DNA of 64,000 bases from contig JAEZTC010000016.1 of assembly GCA_023421675.1 (NCBI GenBank), positions 1 to 64,000 of the forward strand, in the 5' to 3' direction. This DNA comes from Bacillota bacterium (GTDB taxonomy: Bacteria; Bacillota; Clostridia; Acetivibrionales; JANLFN01). Made by a program: the position numbers and the translations under genes. Each line of letters starts with the position of its first letter. Positions within the stretch are counted from its first letter, which is position 1. Below are positions 24,871 through 34,485 of the stretch, piece after piece. Under the pieces are notes generated by a model. It was given only the letters and a program-made list of their open reading frames with translations, did no database searches and was not told the origin of the DNA.

Positions 24871-27800
24871 ATGGATACAAAGGTTAGAAGGATATTTGTC
24901 GAAAAGAAACCGGGTTTTGATGTAGAAGCTAAAGGATTGCTCAATGATTTCAGAGTGAACCTGGGAATATCGGAATTAGAGAATGTAAGGGTAATTAATC
25001 GTTATGACATAGAAGGAATATCAGATGAGGAATATGTAAGGTCAAAAAACCTTATATTTTCAGAGCCTCCTGTTGACAGCGTTTACGAGGAAAATATAGA
25101 AATAAGCCCTGACGAAAGTGTTTTTGCTGTTGAATACCTCCCAGGTCAGTATGACCAGAGAGCAGATTCTGCAGCACAATGCATACAGATTTTAACCACC
25201 GGAGAAAGACCTGAAATAAAGGTCGCTAGACTTATAGTACTTAAAGGTAAAATTTTTGCTGATGACTTTTCAAAAATAAAGGATTACTGTATTAACCCTG
25301 TAGAAAGCCGCGAGGCGTCCATGAAAAAGCCAAACACTCTTTTTGCCGAGGTAAATGTACCTGAAAGTGTAAAAATAGTAGATGGTTTCATTTTAATGTC
25401 TGAAGAACAATTGAGAGCATTCATGGATGAAATGGGCTTTGCAATGTCTTTTGAGGATTTGGAATTCTGCCGTGCATATTTCAGAGATAATGAAAAAAGA
25501 AACCCAACAGTTACTGAAATGAGAATGATAGATACTTACTGGTCTGACCACTGCAGACATACGACTTTCCTGTCTAATATAACCGATGTTGAATTTGGTG
25601 AGGGTTACTGTTCTGATGTAATCAAATCGGCATATGATAAATACCTCGAATCAAGGAAAGCTGTTTATGGCAGCAGGGAAAAGGATATCTGCCTTATGGA
25701 CATTGCAACAATGGCAATGAAGAAGCTGAAGAAAGACGGCAGGTTAAACGACCTTGATGAATCGGATGAAATAAATGCATGCAGTATAGTAACAGATGTA
25801 GATGTAAATGGTGAAAATCAGCAGTGGTTAGTAATGTTCAAGAACGAAACACATAACCATCCGACAGAAATTGAACCATTCGGCGGAGCAGCAACTTGTC
25901 TTGGCGGAGCCATAAGAGACCCGCTTTCAGGCAGATCCTATGTGTATCAGGCTATGCGTGTTACAGGAAGCAAGGACCCCAGAGCAAAATTTGAAGACAC
26001 ACTACCGGGAAAACTTCCTCAAAGAAAGATTACTACTGGCGCAGCAGCAGGGTACAGTTCATATGGTAATCAGATAGGTCTCGCGACAGGTCAGGTATCT
26101 GAGGTATATGATGATGGATTTGTTGCAAAAAGAATGGAAATCGGTGCTGTAATAGGTGCTGCACCTAAAAAGAATGTTGTAAGAGAAGAACCTGCCCCAG
26201 GAGATATAATTATACTTCTCGGCGGAAGAACCGGACGTGACGGCTGCGGCGGAGCAACTGGCTCATCAAAGGAGCATAATGAGGATTCATTGCTTACCTG
26301 CGGAGCTGAAGTTCAGAAGGGTAATCCACCTACTGAAAGAAAGATTCAAAGGCTTTTCAGAAATTATGAAGTAAGTACAATGATAAAAAGATGCAATGAC
26401 TTTGGAGCAGGCGGAGTTTCTGTTGCTATCGGTGAACTGGCAGACGGGCTTGAAATAGATCTTGACGCAGTACCGAAGAAATATGAGGGCTTGGATGGTA
26501 CAGAGCTTGCTATTTCCGAATCACAGGAGCGTATGGCTGTAGTTGTATCAAAAGAAAATGCTCAAAAATTTATAGAAGCTTCACAGAAGGAAAATCTGGA
26601 AGCAACAGTAGTTGCCATTGTTACAGAGGAAAAAAGACTACGTATGAAATGGCGCGGTAAAAATATTGCAGATATAAGCAGGGATTTTCTTAATACAAAC
26701 GGAGTAAAGCAGTATGTCGGAATAAAGGCTGCTTTGCCTCAAGAATCCGTAAGCTGCTTTGATACTTTGGAGTCAGAAATAGAAAACAAACTTAATAATA
26801 TAGAAAAAGTATGGCTTGAAAACCTGAAAAGATTGAATGTGTGCAGTCAGAAAGGACTTTCTGAAAGGTTTGATTCAACTATTGGTGCAAGCAGTGTTTT
26901 AATGCCTTTCGGGGGAAGCTATCAGCTTAGTCCTTCAGAAGTTATGGCTGCTAAGATTCCGGTACTTGAGGGAGATACAAATACAGGTACGCTGATGTCA
27001 TATGGCTATAATCCTATGATTTCAAGATGGAGTCCATTTCATGGTGCAGTTTATGCTATCGTCGAATCTGTTGCAAAGATAGCTGCAGCAGGTGGTGATT
27101 ATAGAAAAGCAAGGCTTACTCTTCAGGAATACTTTGAAAAGCTTGGAAAGGATCCTGAAAAGTGGGGAAAACCTTTCAGTGCACTGCTTGGTGCATTTTA
27201 TGCACAGCTTAAGCTTGGAACACCTGCAATAGGCGGTAAGGACAGTATGTCAGGGACATTTAAGGATCTCTGTGTACCGCCAACACTTGTTTCCTTTGCT
27301 GTGGATGTAGTTGATGTTAACAATGTTATTTCTACAGAATTCAAAAAAACAGGAAGTAAGGTAATACTAATTCCTCTTGGCAGGGACGAAAATGAACTGC
27401 CTGATTTTGAACAGCTTGATAAGAATTATTCAAGAATATATGAACTTGCAAACGACAAGGTCATCCTTGCAGCATCTACAGTAAAGACAGGCGGAATAGC
27501 GGAAGCTGTAAGTAAAATGTGCTTCGGTAACAAGATAGGCTTTACTTTTGAAAACAGTATAGATAATAAGAAGCTGTTTACTCAGGATTACGGTTCAATA
27601 ATTCTTGAATTGCCTGAAAATGCAGATTTGGATAAGCTGTTAGCTGGTATAAGCTTTATTAAACTTGGATTTACCGTTGACAATAATAAAATTACGGTAA
27701 ATGGAATAGAAATAAATCTTGAAGAAGCATTGAATGCATGGGAACAGCCACTTGAAAAAGTATTCCCTACAAGAACAAAAGAAATTTTGCAAAAACCTGC

Positions 27801-28650
27801 TGACTATACATTTGCATCGGGAGTAAAAACAGTTTCCTCTGTTAAGGTAGCAAAACCAAGAATATTTATGCCGGTTTTCCCTGGAACAAACTGTGAATAT
27901 GATACAGCAAAAGTTTTCACTAATGCCGGAGGTGTGGTTGATACACTGGTTATGAGGAATCTGTCGTCAAAGGATATTGAACAGTCAATCATGACTATGG
28001 CAAAGATGATTGATAACAGCCAGATCGTTATGATCCCAGGAGGCTTCAGCGGAGGAGACGAACCAGACGGTTCGGGTAAATTTATAGCAACTGCCTTCAG
28101 AAATCCATATGTCAAGGAAGCTGTAATGAAGCTGTTAAAACAACGTGATGGTTTAATGCTGGGAATCTGCAACGGTTTCCAGGCACTTATAAAACTTGGG
28201 CTTGTACCATATGGTGAGATCAGGGATATACATGAAAGCGATCCGACGCTAACCTTTAATACGATAGGCAGACACGTTTCGTGCATGGTCAAAACAAAGA
28301 TAGTTTCCAATAAGTCACCTTGGCTTGCAAAAGCTAATGTCGGAGATGTTCATACAATAGCTGTTTCACACGGTGAAGGAAGGTTTACGGCAAATGCTGA
28401 AGTTCTTGAAATGCTTAGAAAGAACGGACAGGTAGCAACTCAGTATGTTGATATTGAAGGCAATGCTACTTATGATATCAGATTTAACCCTAATGGCTCA
28501 ATCGATGCAATAGAAGGTATTACAAGTCCTGATGGAAGAGTATTGGGCAAGATGGGGCATTCTGAAAGAATAGGTTCAAATGTGGCAAAAAATGTTCCCG
28601 GAGAGAAGGAACAGAAAATATTTGAAGCAGGAGTTGAGTACTTCCTGTAA
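24871..28650 (+). CDS. purL: Phosphoribosylformylglycinamidine synthase, single-chain form
   Basis: 1259 residues. Catalyses the fourth step of purine synthesis (FGAR plus glutamine to FGAM). N-terminal PurS-like and linker part, two AIRS-type ATP-binding halves (FKNETHNHPTEIEPFGGAAT near 330 and the second near 680), and a C-terminal glutaminase domain with nucleophile Cys in LGICNGFQALIKLG and HGEGRF. Gram-positives often split this enzyme into PurS/PurQ/PurL; the fused form here is common in clostridia and proteobacteria. AAGGGGC precedes the ATG. It stands alone, away from other pur genes. Confidence 0.96.
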   Translation: MDTKVRRIFVEKKPGFDVEAKGLLNDFRVNLGISELENVRVINRYDIEGISDEEYVRSKNLIFSEPPVDSVYEENIEISPDESVFAVEYLPGQYDQRADSAAQCIQILTTGERPEIKVARLIVLKGKIFADDFSKIKDYCINPVESREASMKKPNTLFAEVNVPESVKIVDGFILMSEEQLRAFMDEMGFAMSFEDLEFCRAYFRDNEKRNPTVTEMRMIDTYWSDHCRHTTFLSNITDVEFGEGYCSDVIKSAYDKYLESRKAVYGSREKDICLMDIATMAMKKLKKDGRLNDLDESDEINACSIVTDVDVNGENQQWLVMFKNETHNHPTEIEPFGGAATCLGGAIRDPLSGRSYVYQAMRVTGSKDPRAKFEDTLPGKLPQRKITTGAAAGYSSYGNQIGLATGQVSEVYDDGFVAKRMEIGAVIGAAPKKNVVREEPAPGDIIILLGGRTGRDGCGGATGSSKEHNEDSLLTCGAEVQKGNPPTERKIQRLFRNYEVSTMIKRCNDFGAGGVSVAIGELADGLEIDLDAVPKKYEGLDGTELAISESQERMAVVVSKENAQKFIEASQKENLEATVVAIVTEEKRLRMKWRGKNIADISRDFLNTNGVKQYVGIKAALPQESVSCFDTLESEIENKLNNIEKVWLENLKRLNVCSQKGLSERFDSTIGASSVLMPFGGSYQLSPSEVMAAKIPVLEGDTNTGTLMSYGYNPMISRWSPFHGAVYAIVESVAKIAAAGGDYRKARLTLQEYFEKLGKDPEKWGKPFSALLGAFYAQLKLGTPAIGGKDSMSGTFKDLCVPPTLVSFAVDVVDVNNVISTEFKKTGSKVILIPLGRDENELPDFEQLDKNYSRIYELANDKVILAASTVKTGGIAEAVSKMCFGNKIGFTFENSIDNKKLFTQDYGSIILELPENADLDKLLAGISFIKLGFTVDNNKITVNGIEINLEEALNAWEQPLEKVFPTRTKEILQKPADYTFASGVKTVSSVKVAKPRIFMPVFPGTNCEYDTAKVFTNAGGVVDTLVMRNLSSKDIEQSIMTMAKMIDNSQIVMIPGGFSGGDEPDGSGKFIATAFRNPYVKEAVMKLLKQRDGLMLGICNGFQALIKLGLVPYGEIRDIHESDPTLTFNTIGRHVSCMVKTKIVSNKSPWLAKANVGDVHTIAVSHGEGRFTANAEVLEMLRKNGQVATQYVDIEGNATYDIRFNPNGSIDAIEGITSPDGRVLGKMGHSERIGSNVAKNVPGEKEQKIFEAGVEYFL

Positions 28651-28668
28651 AATAACGTTTTTGGAAAA

Positions 28669-28697
28669 TTGTACTTTCAATTGTGTAATGCTATAAT
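28669..28697 (+). promoter_or_regulatory. Promoter between purL and the MFS gene
   Basis: TTGTAC (28669-28674), 17-base spacer, TATAAT (28692-28697). A terminator hairpin lies only 23 bases downstream, before the MFS gene. Confidence 0.65.
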
Positions 28698-28719
28698 ATA
28701 ATGTGATTTTATATTGAGC

Positions 28720-28751
28720 CGGAGGGGTTTAAATAATCCCTCCGTGTTTTT
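28720..28751 (+). terminator. Terminator of purL, or attenuator in the MFS leader
   Basis: Perfect stem CGGAGGG / CCCTCCG (28720-28726, 28738-28744), 11-base loop, then TGTTTTT. It ends purL transcripts, but because a good promoter precedes it, it would also act on transcripts heading into the MFS gene. Confidence 0.8.
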
Positions 28752-28791
28752 ATATATTTGTATTTGTTAATTTCAGAATGGGGTCACACTT

Positions 28792-29979
28792 ATGAAACAG
28801 TATTTTAAATCAATAATAAATCTTCCTATTTCAATTAAGCTGTTTCTTATTACAGAGGCTCTTTTTGGATTTGCCATGGGATTGTGGAGTCTTGATCTTA
28901 ATTTCCATTTTAAGGCTAACGGACTGACTGATATAAAAATAGGCGCTGTTGTATCATTCGGGTTGTTTATAACAGCCGGTATATCCATTTTCGCAGGTAT
29001 ACTTGCAGACAGGATCGGATATCGCCCGGTGATGGTTCTGGGTTGTCTGATTCAGGGGATAGGTATGATATGCCTTGCACTGTTTTCAAATGTTGTATTC
29101 GTTTATATAAGCCAGTTTTTATATGGCTTTGGATCCGCTTTTATCCTTTCATCAGAATTTCCATTTATTACAGGACTCGTAGAAGAAAAATTCAAGAAGC
29201 TTGTTTATAATTTATTAATCAGTACGTATCTTCTTGCAATGGTGTTAGGTAACTTTTTAGGAGGCTCACTTCCCTCGTGGTTTTCAAAATCCACAAACCC
29301 ATATTTTTTTGGAATAATTGCAAGTGGAGTGTGTTTTATATTAATGGCAATAGGAAGATCAATGCTTCCTGATTATAGAGTAGTTGTACAGACAAAAAGA
29401 AGATTATTCTCTATAGCCTGGGATAAAAAAATCTTAAGCTACTTGTTTTATGGCCTTTTTCTCAACATATTTCTTAACATTGTCAATTCAATGCTTAATC
29501 TTGTTTTCAGGGATAGGTATGAGTTGGCTGATAATACAATTGGAGTTATCTATTCAGTTGTATCAATAGTGGGAAGCATCGCCGCATTTATTGTTCCATA
29601 TCTTGCTGGCAGGTTTAAGGGCGAAAACACGGCACTGGTGACAATTATAATGCAGTCTGTATTTATATTTTGTATGTCTTTTGCCGGTACATTCATATTC
29701 AGCTTCCTTGTAATAGCAAGAACCTTTGTAGGCTGTATAACACAGGGTAATGTAGACAGCGCAATGCTACAATCTGTGAATGAACATGAAAGAGGTTCAT
29801 ATTCAGGAATGCGAATATTCTCCAACAATATAGGAATGGCAATAGGAGCCGCCATCGCAGGGGCATTTACAATGAGTAGAAACTATGTTTTACTCTTCCT
29901 GACGGCAGGAGGCTTTACTATACTGCAAATTATTGTATATACTTTTACGTGCAGAAAATATTTTTCTAAGGAAGAATAA
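28792..29979 (+). CDS. Major facilitator superfamily permease
   Basis: 395 residues with 12 hydrophobic segments in two six-span halves. The loop between spans 2 and 3 reads AGILADRIGYRPVMVLG, close to the MFS signature GxLaDrxGrkxxl. Substrate is unknown. The stop codon overlaps the upstream ATG candidate of the polymerase gene (TAATG), so the two are translationally coupled or at least cotranscribed. Expression may be limited by the hairpin at 28720-28751. Confidence 0.88.
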   Translation: MKQYFKSIINLPISIKLFLITEALFGFAMGLWSLDLNFHFKANGLTDIKIGAVVSFGLFITAGISIFAGILADRIGYRPVMVLGCLIQGIGMICLALFSNVVFVYISQFLYGFGSAFILSSEFPFITGLVEEKFKKLVYNLLISTYLLAMVLGNFLGGSLPSWFSKSTNPYFFGIIASGVCFILMAIGRSMLPDYRVVVQTKRRLFSIAWDKKILSYLFYGLFLNIFLNIVNSMLNLVFRDRYELADNTIGVIYSVVSIVGSIAAFIVPYLAGRFKGENTALVTIIMQSVFIFCMSFAGTFIFSFLVIARTFVGCITQGNVDSAMLQSVNEHERGSYSGMRIFSNNIGMAIGAAIAGAFTMSRNYVLLFLTAGGFTILQIIVYTFTCRKYFSKEE

Positions 29980-29999
29980 TGTACTTGTTGAGGTGCCAG

Positions 30000-31190
30000 A
30001 TGTCAAGAACTATACTTCTTGTTGACATGAATGCTTTTTTCATAAGCTGTGAAGCTTCAAGAAACCCTGAACTAAAAAAGGTTCCTGCTGCTGTGGCGGG
30101 CGATCCCAAAAACAGATCGGGAATAATTCTTGCTGCAAATTATGAAGCAAGAAAATTCAAAGTAAAAACAACAATGGTAATCCATGAAGCTAAAAAGTTA
30201 TGCCCCGACCTGGTGCTTGTGCCTCCGGATCATAAGTTTTATAGTAAAAAATCCAATGAGGTTATGAGTATTCTTCAAAGATATACGCCTGTAATTCAAC
30301 AAAACAGCATTGATGAGGCCTGGCTTGATATGACAGGCTGTGAGACTCTTTTCGGTAAACCTGTCGAAGCGGCTGAAAGAATTATGAAAGATATAATAAA
30401 TGAGCTTGATTTGTGGTGCTCTATAGGAATATCATATAATAAGTTTTTAGCAAAAATGGCTTCAGAAATAAAAAAGCCTCTTGGTATAACAGAGGTATGG
30501 GAAAAAGATTTAAAAAGCAAAATCTGGACTTTGCCGGTAAGTGACATGTATGGGATAGGTAAGAGGTCTTCACAGAGGCTGACTGAGCTTGCAATCTATA
30601 CTATAGGTGACATTGCAAACAACAACGAAGTTTTTCTCGTCAGCGAATTCGGAAAATTTGGGAACGAAATGTACAGGCTTGCCAATGGTATTGATGACTC
30701 TCCTGTAGTTCCGGGTACATATGGTGACTGTAAATCAATAAGCCGGTCTACCACACTAAGAGAAGACATTGCCGATATTGAAACCGCCAAAAGTGTTTTG
30801 CTTAAGCTGGCTGAAGATGTTGGAGCCGATGCAAGAAAATATGATTATAAAGGCAAAACGGTATCAATTGAAATTAAATACAGCGATTTTAAAACTATAA
30901 CAAGGCAAAAATCAATACAGCCTACATATCTTACAAGAGATATTTACAAAACTGGGGTAGAGCTTCTTACAGAATACTGGAATGTTCAAAAACCTGTAAG
31001 GCTTCTTGGTATTGGGCTTGGGAAATTTGATACAGATGACAGCAGGCAGCTGAGTATTTTTGATACAATAGAAGGAACAGATAAAGGAATTGACAACAGT
31101 CTTAAAGAGGAAAAGCTCGAAAAGGCAATTGATGTGTTAAGGCAGAAGTACGGGAAAGGTAAGATAAAAAGAGCGAAGAATTTAGAATAG
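30000..31190 (+). CDS. dinB: Y-family DNA polymerase IV
   Basis: 396 residues from the ATG at 30000. Palm motifs ILLVDMNAFFISCEAS and NSIDEAWLDM carry the metal-binding acidic residues; the fingers, thumb (GIGKRSSQRL) and little-finger domains follow, and RQLSIF near the end is a beta-clamp-binding motif. It performs error-prone translesion synthesis. An ATG at 29979 overlapping the MFS stop would add seven residues; both starts have ribosome-site-like sequences at short spacing, and I prefer the later one because family members begin right at this point. No LexA box was recognised. Confidence 0.92.
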   Translation: MSRTILLVDMNAFFISCEASRNPELKKVPAAVAGDPKNRSGIILAANYEARKFKVKTTMVIHEAKKLCPDLVLVPPDHKFYSKKSNEVMSILQRYTPVIQQNSIDEAWLDMTGCETLFGKPVEAAERIMKDIINELDLWCSIGISYNKFLAKMASEIKKPLGITEVWEKDLKSKIWTLPVSDMYGIGKRSSQRLTELAIYTIGDIANNNEVFLVSEFGKFGNEMYRLANGIDDSPVVPGTYGDCKSISRSTTLREDIADIETAKSVLLKLAEDVGADARKYDYKGKTVSIEIKYSDFKTITRQKSIQPTYLTRDIYKTGVELLTEYWNVQKPVRLLGIGLGKFDTDDSRQLSIFDTIEGTDKGIDNSLKEEKLEKAIDVLRQKYGKGKIKRAKNLE

Positions 31191-31210
31191 GTTAAGCTTT
31201 TGGAGGAAAT

Positions 31211-33364
31211 ATGATTGATATTATCAAGCAATTGACAAATGAATTCAACTTGAAAATTTCACAGGTGCAAAATGCCGTCAAGCTTATGGATGATGGCTGC
31301 ACAGTCCCTTTTATAGCAAGGTACAGAAAGGAAATGACGGGTGAGCTCAATGACCAGGTTTTAAGAGAACTATCAGACAGACTGACCTACCTGAGGAATC
31401 TTGAACAGCGCAGGGAAGAGGTTTTCAAGTCCATAAGCGAACAGAATAAAATGACAGCTGAACTAGAAACAGCATTAAATAAATGTGTTACACTTCAGGA
31501 AATTGAAGATATATATGCTCCTTACAGGCCTAAGAGAAGGACAAGAGCTACCATTGCCAAAGAGAAGGGACTGGAACCCCTCGCTCAGGTAATTTTCATT
31601 CAGCAGCCAGTAAAAGGCGGTATTGAGCAATATGCAGCCTCTTTTATCAATGCGGAAAAAGAAGTCAATACCGTTGAAGATGCACTTAATGGAGCTATGG
31701 ATATCATAGCAGAACAAATATCTGATACACCTAAAATAAGGCAGATAACAAGAAATCATTTATTTAAAAACGGAATGATTGCTACAAAGAGCAAGAAGGA
31801 AGAGGATTCGGTTTATGAAATGTATAAGGATTTTCGTGAACCAGTTTCAAAAATACCTGGACACAGGGTTCTTGCAATCAACAGGGGGGAAAAGGAAGAA
31901 TTCCTTCAGGTTAAAATAGAGATTACAAAAGAATTATTGCTTAATGAACTGAGTAATGTTACGGTAAAAAATCCACCGTCTGAAACAACAAAATATATTA
32001 AAGCGGCCCTTGAGGACGCAATGGACAGGCTTATTCTGCCTGCGGCAGAGAGGGATATCCGAAACAGCCTGACAGAAAATGCAGAGGAAAATGCGATAAA
32101 GGTTTTTGCCGCTAATCTTAAAAATCTTCTTCTTCAGCCTCCGGTAAAGGGTAAGGTTGTGCTTGCAGTGGACCCTGCTTACCGTACCGGGTGCAAATTG
32201 GCCGTAATTGACCCTACGGGCAGACTTTTAAAAACTGCTGTTGTATATCCTACACCGCCTCAGAATAAGACTGAGGAGGCAAAGAAAACTGTGAAAGCCT
32301 TAATTAAGGAATATGATGTGGACATTATCGCTATAGGAAACGGAACGGCATCAAAAGAATCTGAGATTTTTATATCCGAGCTTATAAAGGAAATTGATAA
32401 AAAAGTATATTACATGGTTGTCAGTGAAGCTGGAGCATCTGTTTATTCGGCATCTAAATTAGGTGCTGAAGAATTCCCTGAGTATGATGTTTCGCTAAGA
32501 AGTGCTGTTTCAATCGGAAGACGTCTTCAGGACCCACTTGCGGAATTGGTTAAAATAGATCCCAAGTCGATAGGTGTTGGACAATACCAGCATGATATGA
32601 ATCAAAAACGTCTGGGAGAAAGCCTCGGAGGAGTTGTTGAGGACTGTGTAAATAGTGTGGGTGTAGACCTTAATACTGCATCAATCTCACTACTGTCATA
32701 TATTTCAGGTATTAATGGTTCGGTAGCTAAAAACATTGTATCTTTAAGAGAAGAGATTGGAACCTTCAAGTCAAGGCAGCAGCTTAAGAAGGTTAAGAAA
32801 CTTGGTGACAAGGCTTTTGAACAGTGTGCCGGATTCTTGAGAATTCCTGAAGGTGATGAATTCCTGGATAATACATCGGTGCATCCCGAATCTTATGCTG
32901 CGGCTAGAAAGCTGCTGAATATTTTGGGATTAAAGGAAGGAAGAATATCAAAGGATGGACTTAAGGACCTTGATAAGAAGGTTGCTGAAATAGGTATTGA
33001 AAAGGCTGCTAAAGATATTGATATAGGTGTACCTACATTGAAAGATATAATCAATGAATTAATGAAGCCAGGAAGAGACCCGAGGGATGAATTACCAAAG
33101 CCGGTACTTCAGTCCGAACTGCTTGATTTGAAGGATCTTAAACCAGGAATGGTTCTTACCGGTACAGTAAGAAATGTTGCTGATTTCGGTGCTTTCGTGG
33201 ATGTAGGTGTTCATCAGGACGGGCTGGTTCATATTTCAGAGCTTGCCGACCGTTTTGTTAAAAATCCTATGGATGTTGTTGCGGTCGGTGATATAGTGAA
33301 GGTAAAAGTTCTTAATGTTGATGCAGATAAAAAGAGAATCAGTTTAAGTATGAGAAACATTTAA
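31211..33364 (+). CDS. tex: Tex-family S1 RNA-binding protein
   Basis: 717 residues, normal for Tex/YhgF. Order: N-terminal helical region, YqgF-like RNase H fold (about 325-450, with LAVDPAYRTGCKLAVID), helix-hairpin-helix pair (about 490-560), and a C-terminal S1 domain (about 640-715) with GTVRNVADFGAFVDVGVHQDGLVH. It binds nucleic acid and affects transcription and RNA quality control in bacteria. GGAGG precedes the ATG; it follows the polymerase gene by 20 bases and probably shares its transcript. A terminator follows. Confidence 0.95.
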   Translation: MIDIIKQLTNEFNLKISQVQNAVKLMDDGCTVPFIARYRKEMTGELNDQVLRELSDRLTYLRNLEQRREEVFKSISEQNKMTAELETALNKCVTLQEIEDIYAPYRPKRRTRATIAKEKGLEPLAQVIFIQQPVKGGIEQYAASFINAEKEVNTVEDALNGAMDIIAEQISDTPKIRQITRNHLFKNGMIATKSKKEEDSVYEMYKDFREPVSKIPGHRVLAINRGEKEEFLQVKIEITKELLLNELSNVTVKNPPSETTKYIKAALEDAMDRLILPAAERDIRNSLTENAEENAIKVFAANLKNLLLQPPVKGKVVLAVDPAYRTGCKLAVIDPTGRLLKTAVVYPTPPQNKTEEAKKTVKALIKEYDVDIIAIGNGTASKESEIFISELIKEIDKKVYYMVVSEAGASVYSASKLGAEEFPEYDVSLRSAVSIGRRLQDPLAELVKIDPKSIGVGQYQHDMNQKRLGESLGGVVEDCVNSVGVDLNTASISLLSYISGINGSVAKNIVSLREEIGTFKSRQQLKKVKKLGDKAFEQCAGFLRIPEGDEFLDNTSVHPESYAAARKLLNILGLKEGRISKDGLKDLDKKVAEIGIEKAAKDIDIGVPTLKDIINELMKPGRDPRDELPKPVLQSELLDLKDLKPGMVLTGTVRNVADFGAFVDVGVHQDGLVHISELADRFVKNPMDVVAVGDIVKVKVLNVDADKKRISLSMRNI

Positions 33365-33383
33365 TCAGTTGACCAAAATATTT

Positions 33384-33428
33384 AGGCATCTGCTCAGATT
33401 TGATTTCAGAACAGATGCCTGTTTTTTT
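33384..33428 (+). terminator. Intrinsic terminator after tex
   Basis: AGGCATCTG / CAGATGCCT stem with a 19-base internal region, followed by GTTTTTTT. Confidence 0.85.
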
Positions 33429-33451
33429 AATTAAAGTTAATTAGGTTTAAT

Positions 33452-34213
33452 TTATTGAATTGTTATGTATGAGCTTGACGCCCAACCGGTGATGCCGGCA
33501 GAGGTCTTAACTTTATACCATCCGTTGGTTGATGAAAGTACTGTAACAGTATCACCAATAGTAGCTTTTGTAACAATTGCTGCTGTCGCTGAAGCAGACG
33601 CTCTTATATTAAGAGTAGATGCTGTTACTACACCGGTTTTTGGTGTGGTTACAGCATTATTATTTGTATCAGTACTTCCACTAGAATTACCGCTTCCATT
33701 CTGGTTATTATCAGTGGGCGCGGAGGCTGTTCCCTGGCCGCCAACTTTATATACGCCTCTTACAAGCACATAGCATTGAGTAGTTGCGTAAATACCCCGG
33801 TTATCATCACGGGCAGATATTAAAAGATGGTTTTTAGGTACAATTACACCATTTGAAAGATCTGTTGCCGAGGTTACGTCTGAAAGACCCGCTCCGGTTG
33901 TTCCTAATAATGCTTTAGCAAATCCAGACCTTACAACTATTTCAGTTCCGTTTCCTGTATACAAATACGTACCTGTGGAAATACTTATTGTTTCAAATGC
34001 TGCGGATCCAGAAGCCGGTGTTTGGTTTTTCAATGTATTTATCTGGTTTCTTAAATCCTGAACCATTGAATCTACATAACTTTTTGTAACAACAGGATCA
34101 TCAGTTGAACCTGGTTCCCCCGCAGCCGTAACGAGCTGTACAAACAGGAAAATGAATATTAATGAGAGCGTGAAAATATAAGCAATTTTCGTGCTCTTTT
34201 TATCTTTTGACAT
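33452..34213 (-). CDS. Secreted SH3b-domain protein
   Basis: 253 residues. Signal peptide or membrane anchor at about 10-31, a short coiled coil (about 44-65), a middle beta-rich region (about 75-155), a low-complexity Asn/Gly/Ser/Thr linker (about 160-190) and a C-terminal bacterial SH3 domain (about 195-253; TASTLNIRASASATAAIV, NGWYKVKTSAGITGWAS). SH3b domains bind peptidoglycan, so it is probably wall-associated. The middle region resembles clostridial proteins that carry such SH3b tails, but I cannot name it. Ribosome site GGAGG before the ATG. No enzyme domain. Confidence 0.8.
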   Translation of the reverse strand: MSKDKKSTKIAYIFTLSLIFIFLFVQLVTAAGEPGSTDDPVVTKSYVDSMVQDLRNQINTLKNQTPASGSAAFETISISTGTYLYTGNGTEIVVRSGFAKALLGTTGAGLSDVTSATDLSNGVIVPKNHLLISARDDNRGIYATTQCYVLVRGVYKVGGQGTASAPTDNNQNGSGNSSGSTDTNNNAVTTPKTGVVTASTLNIRASASATAAIVTKATIGDTVTVLSSTNGWYKVKTSAGITGWASSSYITIQ

Positions 34214-34317
34214 TTTTAGTACCTCCGTATTAAAATTTTCTCTTCTGGTATTTTATCGTCAAATTACTTAAAAAGGTTTATATTATCTGCGTTACAAAAC
34301 TATTACATTTAATAGAA

Positions 34318-34346
34318 TTGACGTTAAGAAAGTAATATGATATATT
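34318..34346 (+). promoter_or_regulatory. Promoter of the cbiMQO operon
   Basis: TTGACG (34318-34323), 17-base spacer, TATATT (34341-34346). Predicted start near 34353, placing the terminator at 34400-34446 inside the leader. Confidence 0.7.
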
Positions 34347-34352
34347 AAAAAT

Positions 34353-34446
34353 AACTTAGGCCATGAAGGCTTATAAATTGTTGTACCAATAAGGAATTTA
34401 CCCAGGAAGGGTGCTGTAGGAAACAGCTCTTTTTCTGGGTTTTTTA
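34353..34446 (+). promoter_or_regulatory. Attenuated 5' leader of cbiMQO, unclassified riboswitch candidate
   Basis: A hairpin (TAGGCC / GGCTTA, 34357-34373) is followed by an unpaired stretch and a long terminator (ACCCAGGAAG pairing with CTTTTTCTGGGT, inner stem GCTGT / ACAGC, 34400-34440) with six T after it. TAAATT at 34373-34378 can pair with AATTTA at 34395-34400, touching the base of the terminator, so an alternative fold is possible. No cobalamin or NiCo riboswitch core is recognisable. The terminator cannot belong to an upstream gene, since the upstream gene is on the other strand. Confidence 0.6.
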
Positions 34447-34485
34447 TTTTGTATATATTCACTTTGAATCAAATAGGGGGATACA

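Noticed and set aside
34353..34446. Cobalamin or NiCo riboswitch before cbiM
   Set aside because: The conserved cores of these classes are not found; it is kept as an unclassified attenuator.
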